Shown in pieces: positions 53,526 through 62,283 of a DNA stretch of 64,000 nt. A program made the position numbers and the translations under genes. Every line of letters starts with the position of its first letter. The stretch's first letter is position 1. This DNA comes from Petrolisthes cinctipes (lineage: Eukaryota > Arthropoda > Malacostraca > Decapoda > Porcellanidae), in the NCBI GenBank assembly GCA_033782935.1, contig JAWQEG010000259.1:658501-722500 (forward strand), read 5' to 3'. Below the pieces are notes generated by a model. It did no database searches. It was given only the letters and a program-made list of their open reading frames with translations, and was not told where the DNA came from.

Positions 53526-54281
53526 CTACCCCTTAAAACTCCACAGCACGGCCCACTGATTGACAGAGTCAAGTGCTAATTGAATCTGCCTCGCCGAAAA
53601 TTGAACATTGGGGGATGAGTGCCACAATGCACAATCGTCAGCATACAGTGAGTATTTAAGGTTTCGGGGAACAGAAGCTGATGACAGAATATCACTAATA
53701 ACAATACTGAAAAGAGTCGGGCTAAGTACACTTCCTTGGGGCACCCCATTTTCTTGGACAAATATGTCGGATGTTACGTTATAGGGCAGCCTGACAAAAA
53801 ATGTCCTGTCAGCAAGGAAGTTACTGATAAATATAGGCAAATTACCCTTTAAGCTATAGGCGTAAAATCTCTGTAGTAGTCCGTTACGCCATGTCATGTC
53901 GTATGCTTTTTGAATATCCAAAAATATACCTATCATGAAATGTTTCCGAGCAAATGTCTCGGCAATGAAATGCTCCCAATGCATTAAATGGTGTAGATAG
54001 GACCGATGTTAACGAAATCCACTCTGTTGAACATGTAACATATTCTTCGACTCTAAAACAAAAACCAGTCTTTTATTAACCATACGTTCCATGACCTTAC
54101 ATAGACAGTCAGTCAGTGCAATAGGATGAAACGAACTAGGATTCGTAAGGCGACCGTCTCGTTTAGGTATCGGTACGACATGGGCGTAGTACCATGAGTT
54201 TGGAAACGTTCGAGACGTCCAGATCTCATTAAGCTCCACTAACAGCTTACTCAGGTTGTCCTGAGTAAGACGCTGAATCAT
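53526..54281 (-). pseudogene. NLR-B reverse transcriptase, N-terminal two thirds
   Basis: 54281-54009 has the finger region (FPNSWYYAHVVPIPKRDGRL, FHPIALTDCLCKVMERMV). 53984-53526 has GIFLDIQKAYDMTWRN, QENGVPQGSVLSPTLF and KYSLYADDCALWHSS (YADD intact) and ends LWSFK at the foreign block. A frame change lies at about 54000. It lacks the palm-thumb end. Confidence 0.85.
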
Positions 54282-55180
54282 ACTGTATGTAATGGCTGAG
54301 GGGCCGGGATGGAGCCTTTACAGGACTTCAAGGCGAGAAGAAGTTCGTTAATCGTAAACTCTTTGTTGTAGCTAGAATTTACGTCTTCTGTGGCAAAGTC
54401 TATCTCTCGCAGCTCAGCCTCCCGTTTGTGGTCTTGAAAACGGGGGTCGTAGTTAGCTGAGCTTACGTCAGCAAATTGTCTAGCAATGGTGTTAGCTATG
54501 TCCACGGGATCGTCGATGATGTTACCACCCACCTCAAGGGTGATGATGGGTGTGCAGGTGTACTTGTTATTAAAAATACTTATTGTGGACCAGACCTGAC
54601 CTAGTGGCGTGGTACGATTCACCGTTGACACGAAACTCCTCCAGGAGTCCCGTTTTGCTGACTTAATTATTCTCCTCGCCTCAGCCCTTGCTGCCTTATA
54701 GGCAATGAAGTGAGCTTGTGTTGGCTCTCTGTCGAAAATCCTGTATCGCCTATTACGCTTAGTGAGTGCTTGTCGGCATTCTGGTGTCCACCAAAGAACT
54801 CTTTGCCTATCGTGGGTTGTAGGAGTTTTAGGAATAGCAGCCTCAGCTGCGTGTAAAGTGGATGTCTGTATGTGTTCGACTTTTTTATCTATATTTTCTC
54901 ACAAAATATCTAAATTGGCGATCCCTGAGAAGTATCCCAAATCTGCTTTCTTATATTTAAATTTTGGTATTGGTGGTGGTGGCCGAAAGTTGCCGCATGA
55001 ATAAGTAAGACAGATGGGTAAGTGATTGCTTCCAAGGGAGTCATCATATGTTGCCCAAGTGATGTCTGTTAGTATTTCGGGGGAAGATAAAGATAAGTCA
55101 ATGCATGTGGTTTGGCCGGTATGATCATCTACACAAGTCGCACTACCATCATTCAGTAAACATAAGTTAGAAAGTAATAA
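54278..55180 (-). pseudogene. NLR-B endonuclease C-terminal part and linker
   Basis: On the minus strand: NLCLLNDGSATCVDDHTGQT, then an endonuclease box SNHLPIC (the Asp of SDH is Asn), KFKYKKADLGYFSG, linker with RQAL-type text, and STVNRTTPLGQVWSTISIFN (54631-54560), ending at 54278. It matches 8100-7168. The N-terminal half of the endonuclease is deleted at 55180-55195. Several frame changes. Confidence 0.8.
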
Positions 55181-55189
55181 AGGTCAGCA

Positions 55190-55797
55190 ATCTGATTCCC
55201 AGATCGAGATACGAGACACTAGAAGTAGACTTCACAGCACAGATCTCCTCCACCTCCCACATGGGACATGCCCGGGAGGAAGAAGGATGGGTACCCATGC
55301 AATTCACGCACTTCTCAACCTCAGAAGTACAATCTTTATCAGCAAGATCCTGACTCGAACACTTCCCACAGACTGAGACAACAGAGAGGCAAAAATTCAA
55401 TCCATGTCCAAATTTCTGGCACTTTAAACATCTCAAGGGGTTCGGAATATAAGGTCTGACGTTATAAATTTCATATCCAACTCGAATAGATTCAGGTAGT
55501 GAAGCTTTTCCAAAAGTCAAAATAACCGAAGCCGTCTTAACTCTCTCGCCCTGCTCCAAACGGGAAATGCGACGTGCAGCAATGACATCTGATCTCTCAT
55601 TTCATGGACGATGTCTGTCTCCTCCATGTACAAGAACTCCCTGCAGGAGACGACTCCCCTGCAAGAGTTCATGGACTCAGGAATCGAACAAACAACATCT
55701 TAACAATGAATGCTGCCAAAGCAGCATTTGAGACAAAAGATTCTCTGACAGTGGGGATACTCATTGTAAAGTTCAGATGATGCGGTCCACCAATGTA
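55190..55797 (-). pseudogene. NLR-B ORF1 with CCHC zinc knuckles
   Basis: From 55797 the minus strand gives YIGGPHHLNFT and RESFVSNAALAAFIVK (N-terminal conserved block), EFLYMEETDIVHEM, then LEQGERVKTASVILTFGKAS, VGYEIYNVRPYIPNPLRCLK, CQKFGHGLNFC (CCHC 1), CGKCSSQDLADKDC and CVNCMGTHPSSSRACPMWEV. This is the typical three-knuckle ORF1 of I-group elements. Frames shift near 55690 and 55600. It binds element RNA in the family. Confidence 0.85.
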
Positions 55798-55798
55798 G

Positions 55799-58126
55799 TT
55801 GACAGTGACAATAACTACTGCCCTAACATTTGATGACTCTCTAGAGCATGTCCCAAAGGAACGTCGGGTTCCTACACCCTTTTGTTTTGTGGCTTACTAC
55901 AGGGAGGGACGTGGTAACCTTATCCATGCTTCCCAGTATCTGGAGAAAGAAATTGGATTATTACCAATGGGCCACATAAAGAAATATGGTAAGGGCGTTT
56001 TAAAAAGAGCAAAAGATCTTACACAGACCATGATGCTCCTCAATCTCCCCTGTCCTTCTGATAGCATGTTTGAATCTATTAAACCACATCGAACATTTAA
56101 TTATAGCAAGGGGCGTATATATAATGAGGACCTGTATGAATTCTCTGAAGAGGACATTCTCGCTATGTGCCCAGACGGTGTCCAACGAGTAACGAAGATG
56201 AAAGGCAGTAAAAATATGATGATCCTCACTTTCTATGGCTCGCATATCCCAGATCGCATTAATATTAACCCCACCTCTTTTGAGGTGAAGCCTTTTGTTG
56301 AGCGACCCCTACAGTGTTTCTTTTGTTATGAGTTTGGTCATGGGAGGAGGAACTGCAACAACCGTTCCCGGTGTGGTAATTGTTCTGCTCTTGACTCATA
56401 TCTTACTTCTGAGTGTCGGTCAGAGAGTTACTGCTTTTACTGCAGAGATGCTCACCCCTTGCGTTCTCGCCAATGTAAGATGTACAGTCGGCAAAAAAAG
56501 TTTCGTTACCATCCTTTTAACAGTGTGATGTAATGTTGGTAAGCCTGACTGGTGAGTCAGGTGTGGTGCGAGCATGGAGGTAGTATAGGTGGAGTCGCCA
56601 TGGCTCACTAATCCAGGGGACTAAAGTGAAGCTGCCGAACTGTCATTTTCGGCGCCTTCAATATGGCGGACACCAAGATATGTTTCAGTAAAAGTGGACT
56701 TCTGACCTGACATACAAAGGTATGCGCCATCTTGAAGGCGCCGGAAATGACAGATTGGTGGCTTTACAAATCAGGTCTGACTGGCGCCTCCACCTATACT
56801 ACCTCCATGGGCGCGAGTGTCATATATACCTCCGTCACCCTCCCGGACCCCTCAGTGTCTAATGGTCAGGCAAGTAGGAATGACGTACTTTTCCCTGTGC
56901 TTCTTTTTCTGGGTATTTCAAGGTTATTCTTGTTTTAAAATACTCAAACGTATTTCTTTATATTTAATGATGAATAGTTAAATAGTAATAGTTCTTGAAC
57001 ACTCAAAATTTAATTTAAAATCAGTTAAACCTTTGATATAAAAAGAAAGGGAATGCCTTCTGTTAAGTTGTCATTGCCACGGCCCTCGAGGCACAGCTGC
57101 TCAGACGGCGGAGTACCAACCCTGCCGCGCTTATCCATGTTAAAATTAACGTAGGGGTGGTAACGAAACTTTTTTTGCCGACTGTACCTCCTTGAGCAGG
57201 ATATACTCCACTTGGCTAATACCCAATTCATTAGCATAGGTAGTGCCAGACGGCAAATCAACTTCAGGCGACAGAAGGATGGTGGTGTGAAGATACACGC
57301 CTCCTCCCTTCGCCCTAAATCGGTTGCAGCACGCTCTCTACCATCTCAAGAGGCAGCTGCTTTTTGCTCTAGTGAGAGCGTTTCTAAGGTTACTCTACAT
57401 AATAGTTTCTCTGTCTTGGAAGCTTTATCAGACGCTCATTCTGGTGACCCTTCAACTGATGACAATTCTCAGACTTTAGCTAAAGATATTCATGTGGTAG
57501 AGGTTCACGCTGCCACACGCTTTCCAAAAAGGAAACTTAAATCACCTAAACTGCCACAGAGATGCCTTCGTGGTTCCTCTGAGGCACTTGACTCTATAGA
57601 TGTTCCTCCTTGTAAGGCAACCATCTCTGCGGACTCATCCATAGTTTCCTCTCAATTTCACCAGATGCGTTCTCTTGGCTCTGATGAATCTCTTGATTCA
57701 ACAGAAGTTCCTCCTCGCAAGCTTCCTTCGGGATCATCAGAGGGGTGTGAAGTTAATGTGGATGCCACGGATGTTGTGACTTCAAAAGATTCAATTTCTC
57801 TTCCGCTTGAGCAGCGGAGTGATTCTACCACCTGTTTTATGGATGCTGATGTATCTGCCTGTGTCAGAGATACAACTGCTGTACAGGACAATACCAATGT
57901 AATAGTTTCAAAGAATATCCCAGCTGATATACTTTCATCTTTTTCTAACATATCAGATGCTTCAGGGACTCGTCTACGGGTCCCAATTACTGCCCCAAGT
58001 ACTACTCCTCAGGCTCGCTCTTCTTCTAGTGGCCCAGGATTAGACAAATCTTATTGTTTGAGTAAACCCCCAGGTCGAGTGGTAGTGGGAAGTACCTCCG
58101 TGAGGCTTCCCAAAATTCAGTACTAA
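55799..58126 (+). pseudogene. NLR-A ORF1, split by TA-MITE-1
   Basis: The first part (to about 56484) has PTPFCFVAYYREGRGNLIHA, EDILAMCPDGVQRVTKMKG, ILTFYGSHIPDRI, then three Cys/His motifs: CFFCYEFGHGRRNC, CGNCSALDSYLTSEC and CFYCRDAHPLRSRQC. After the MITE the same frame resumes at 57187 with LLEQDILHLANTQFISIG and a serine/aspartate-rich C-terminal half with SLDSxxVPPRK repeats, ending 58126. No ATG precedes the first part after a TAG at 55796-55798, so the true start is lost or lies in the missing leader. ORF1 would coat element RNA. Confidence 0.85.
56483..57186. mobile_element. TA-MITE-1 (700 bases) in NLR-A ORF1
   Basis: The element 56485-57184 is exactly 700 bases. Its ends are CAGTCGGCAAAAAAAGTTTC…GTTACCA and the perfect inverse, 27 bases, with TA at 56483-56484 and 57185-57186. 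The left half (about 56540-56825) is a nested foldback: CATGGAGGTAGTATAGGTGG pairs with its inverse near 56795, and TGTCATTTYCGGCGCCTTCA (56640) pairs with 56730-56760. No transposase. Removing it restores a continuous ORF1 frame (…KM-Y-LLEQD). Confidence 0.9.
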
Positions 58127-58134
58127 AGTAACAC

Positions 58135-61100
58135 TGTTCAAGGTCCTTCAGTGGAATTGCCGTGGCTTGCGTGCTTCTTGGGAGGAACTGCGCGTTCTTC
58201 TCTCTAGCTTCTCTCCTGCATGTGTTTCTCGCCAAGAGACAATGCTTGGGGACTACATTCCTGCCAGTCCTCCAGCATACTCTGCATTTTATTTCAATTC
58301 ATTTGAAGGGCAGGGTCACCATGGTGGCTCTGCCATCCTAGTTCGCTGAGATATTCCATGCACGAGCCTGGAGCTTGACACTTCGCTCCAGGCTGTTGCA
58401 GTTAAGGTATTTATGGACCGCCCGTACACTATGTACAGTCTATACTTTCCTCCCAGTGTTACAGTTGAGAGGGGTGATCTCAACCGTCTTGTACGGGACC
58501 TTCCCTCTCCCTTTATTTTATTGGGTGATTTTAATGGTCGTCATCCTCTGTGGATTGACAGTTCGGTAAACCCCAGGGGTGTTTTATTGGCTTCTTTTAT
58601 TGAGGAGGAGAGATTAGGGGTTTTAAATACGGGAGATGTGACACATTTTAATAGCCCTACTGGGACTTTTACTGCCATTGACATTTCCCTTTGCTCACCC
58701 AGTGCTCTGTTGGATTTTACTTGGAGAGTGTTGCCTGATTTATATGGCAGTGACCATTTTCCTATACTTTTAGAAGGTAACAGGTATAAACCACAGTCTC
58801 GTCTTCCTAGGTGGAAATTAGAGAAGGCTGAGTGGCAGTTTTTTTAGAGACCTAACTTCTTCGGTCTCTTCTGTAGCCGATTTTGGTAGCTCTGACGAGG
58901 CTGTAACATATTTCACTGATATGCTCCACTCTGCGGCTCTCAACTCAATCCCTAGAACTTCAGGCTACTTTCCCAAACGTCCTGACCCTTGGTGGTCACC
59001 AGTCTGCACCACTGCTGTGCGGGAGAAGCGCGCTGCTTTCTCTCGCCTTCGTCGCAATCGTGGGGACCCAACTCTTTTAGAGGACTTCCGACGGGCAAGG
59101 GCTTGGGCTAGTTGAGTTTTAAAAGAGGCCCGACGTGCATCTTGGAAGGCCTATGTGTCTTCAATTAATACTAAAACTCCACTCACCCAAGTGTTCAGGG
59201 AGTCCGTAAGATGGCGGGGAAGTTTTCTCCTAGTTCTCCACCTGTACTTAAGGTCAATGGAATTAAGATCATGGATGGTTTGACAGTGGCCAATACCATG
59301 GCGGAGGCTTTTGCAAGAGTCTCCAGCCGTGACTCTCGACCTCTGGCTGTCAGGCATGAGTTAAGAGCCAAGGAGCGCACTATCCTGGATTTCTCAGGGA
59401 ACGAGAATGAAAGTTATAACCATATATTCACCCTGAGAGACCTGCATTCTGCTCTCTCTCTCTGCGGCGACACTTCTCCTGGGCCAGACAACATCCCATA
59501 TGCAATGTTACGACACTTGGGTGAGGAGGCGATCTCATTTCTTTTAGCTTTATATAACAGAATCTGGCTGGAGGGTGCCTTCCCTTCTGGGTGGAGGGTT
59601 GCTACCATTCTTCCTTTCCTCAAGCCAGGCAAGGACTCTGGTGTTGCCTTCAATTATCGACCAATTGCCTTAACCTCCTGTCTCTGTAAACTATTTGAAA
59701 AGATGGTGAATGTCAGACTGGTATACTTCTTGGAACAGGGTGAGTTTCTGTCTCCGTCCCAGTCTGCCTTTCGTAAACACCGTTCCACTACAGATGCTCT
59801 GGTCAGGTTGGAAGCTGCTGCATGTGAGGCCTTTGCACGATATCAACAACTTGTCTGTGTATTCTTTGATTTAGAGAAAGCCTATGACACTACATGGTAA
59901 TATGGCATCCTACAGCAACTCCATTTATATGGCCTGCGAGGTCGCCTTCCACGCTTTCTTAAGGAGTTTCTCAGTGGTCGCAGTTTTTCTGTGAGGATTG
60001 GTACAACCCACTCAGCATCTGTTGCACAGGAGGAGGGCGTCCCCCAGGGAAGTGTCCTCAGTGTCACATTGTTTGCAGTAGCAATTAATGCCATTGCCTC
60101 ATCTCTTCCAGACGGTATAGCCAACTCGATGTACGTTGACGACCTGGCAGTCTGGTTTGCTGCTTCCTGTATGTTAGTGGCGGAGTGGCACATGCAGCTT
60201 GCCCTTGACAGGGTGTCACGTTGGACTGGTTCTCATGGGTTTCGATTTTCTCCTTCCAAGACAGTTGCTATGCACTTCTGCCGCATCCGAGGCCTCCTCC
60301 CCGATCCGGACTTATTCATGTATGGTCATCTGATACGTTGTGTCGAGGAGACTCGCTTTTTGGGTCTCCTTTATGACAAACATTTGACTTGGGTTCCCCA
60401 CTTACGTACACTTAAGGTCTCTTGCCTCAAGGCTCTTAACCTGTTGAGGGTCCTGGGCCATACGTCCTGGGGGGCTAATCGGGCCACCCTCCTCCGCCTA
60501 TACCATGTTCTTATTAGGTCAAAACTCGACTATGGGTGTGAGGTGTACTCTTCTGCCACCGATGCCTGTCTCAGAGTTTTAGACCCTGTTCATCATGCTG
60601 GAGTACGTCTGGCGACCGGAGCCTTCAGGTCGTCCCTAATCCCCAGTCTTTTGGTGGATGCTAATGAGCCACCTCCTGATCTCCGTCGCCAGTCCTTGAT
60701 GGTTCGTTGTTGGCATCGATTACATCGACTTCCTGACTCCCTTCCCTGCTTGGCGGTGTCATCTGATATCATGTCTCAGTACTACTTTTTACATTCTCGT
60801 ACACCATGGCCCTTTGGCTTCCGAGTCAGGAAGGCTATGGAGGAGATGGGCATTGATGACTTCCAGATTTGTCCTGTGAGGGTCCCCAGGGTGGCTCCAT
60901 GGCTTTTTCCAGAAGTTTTCACCTGCACCTGCTTTACAGACAAGAAGGAATCTCTTCCTCCTCCAGTGGCTCGTTCCCTCTATTTAGAACATGCCTTCAC
61001 TCACAGGGAGTCCCTCCCTGTGTACACTGATGGGTCAAAGTCTGATGCTGTAGTTGGCTTTGGAGTTGTCTTTCCTGACTTTTGCCGTGGCGGGAGGCTC

Positions 61101-61781
61101 CCTTCTGTCATGTCCATTTTTACTGCTGAGTTCTCGGCCATTTTATATGCCCTCCAAGTAATTTTTACTCTTCCTCAGCCCTCGTTTACTATTTTTAGCG
61201 ATTCCTGTAGTGCCTTGCAGGCCTTGTGTAATTTTAACTCTTCCCATCCCCTGGTGTTGGCCATTCTTGAGTGGCTTGTCCTCCTGGGTCGTCGTGGTCG
61301 CAAAGTCACTTTTTGTTGGGTCCCGGCCCATGTGGGTGTTGATGGGAATGAGCAGGCTGAAGCCCTGGCTAAGGCTGCGGTCTCCAATTCCCGGCCTCCT
61401 GCCAGGCATCATCCTGTTCCTGCAGTGGACCTTCGACCCTACATAGATGATACCGTTCGTTCCTGCTGGCAGGACAGATGGGACGCCGTCGGGGCTAACA
61501 AACTCCGCGACATCCGCCAGCGCCTTTGTTTGTGGAGCTACAGTGGCCTGTCCCGCCGGTGGGAGACGGCTCTTGTACGTCTTCGCATTTGCCACACATT
61601 ATTGACTCATGGCTTTTTAATGAGGAGGGCTCACCCTCCCTACTGTGATGATTGTCTGGTCCCTTTGACAGTGCGGCATCTTACTGTTGAGTGTCCCAGC
61701 CTTGGTGACCTTCGTCGTAGGCACCTCTCTGAGTACCAGGAGGGTGACGGTTCTTACAGTCTCTCTCAGGTCCTCGGGTAG
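58135..61781 (+). pseudogene. NLR-A ORF2 (endonuclease, RT, RNase H, zinc motif)
   Basis: Endonuclease 58135-58847: VLQWNCRGLRASWEELRVLL, FNGRHPLW and intact SDHFPI. A frame shift in a T7 run at 58838 and a TGA at 59113-59115 precede the RT. RT 59211-60500: GDTSPGPDNIPYAML, YRPIALTSCLCKLFEKMV, VFFDLEKAYDTTW then TAA (59898-59900), QGSVLS and MYVDDLAVWF. An unbroken frame of about 620 codons follows to 61781 with RNase H (VYTDGSKSDAVVGFG; IFTAEFSAIL; FTIFSDSCSALQ; GNEQAEALAKAA, last Asp changed to Glu) and YCDDCLVPLTVRHLTVECPS, the zinc motif. It ends SYSLSQVLG. Confidence 0.9.
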
Positions 61782-62145
61782 GAGGCTTGTGGTGTGGGAG
61801 GGAACACCCTCTCCTATGTGGAGGAGGCTGGCCTTCTCCACAAATTGTGAATTTTATTGTATTTATGGCTATTAATTTTTAGGTAGTTAAAGTTTAATGT
61901 TTCTTTCGTTAATATTTCAATTCTTTTGTATATCTAACTTAAGTAAGTTATTTCATTAATATATGATTTTTTGGAAGACGTGGGTTTTATTCATGCTGCT
62001 TCTCCCTTTCGAGGTAGTGAAAATTATTTAATCTTTGTACATATTTTATTAATGATGTAGATGACCTTTTTATGTTGGGCGGTATATGACCATTGCTGTT
62101 GCGCCGCCAGATGCCTCATGGCATCAATAAATAAATCAATCAATT

Positions 62146-62283
62146 ATCGGCAGTCATGTTTAGAAAAGCCATTTTAATCTCGATATCAGTTGATTATAAA
62201 TATCTTTTACCATTTCATTCTAATTATAATGTCCAATACACCACACTTTATAAGTAAGCATCACATGCTCTCGATCTACAGCC
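62146..62283 (+). other. Leader region of the Tc1-like element
   Basis: Lies between the NLR-A tail and the transposase start. CAGTCATGTTTAGAAAAGCC at 62152 begins with the CAGT common at Tc1 ends, but the matching right end lies outside the window. Confidence 0.3.

Larger units (their letters stand above)
48577..55797 (-). mobile_element. NLR-B copy 2, split by a Mutator-like unit
   Basis: In minus-strand order: ORF1 (55797-55190), endonuclease/linker (55180-54278), RT (54281-53526), [49941-53525 foreign DNA], RT C-terminal region and RNase H (49935-48577). About 900 bases are deleted at 55185-55195, joining ORF1 to mid-endonuclease. About 60 codons of RT thumb are missing at the foreign block. 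The 5' end abuts NLR-A copy 3 at 55797/55798, head to head. Confidence 0.85.
55798..62145 (+). mobile_element. NLR-A copy 3, nearly full-length, interrupted by TA-MITE-1
   Basis: ORF1 (55799-58126, with a 700-base MITE), ORF2 (58135-61781), 3' UTR and a tail …GGCATCAATAAATAAATCAA then TCAATTA near 62145. Without the MITE the element is about 5.65 kb. The 5' leader seems missing or very short, because NLR-B ends at 55797. Three or four single lesions in ORF2 (near 58847, 59115, 59900) break it, so it is recently dead compared with the other copies. Confidence 0.9.
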
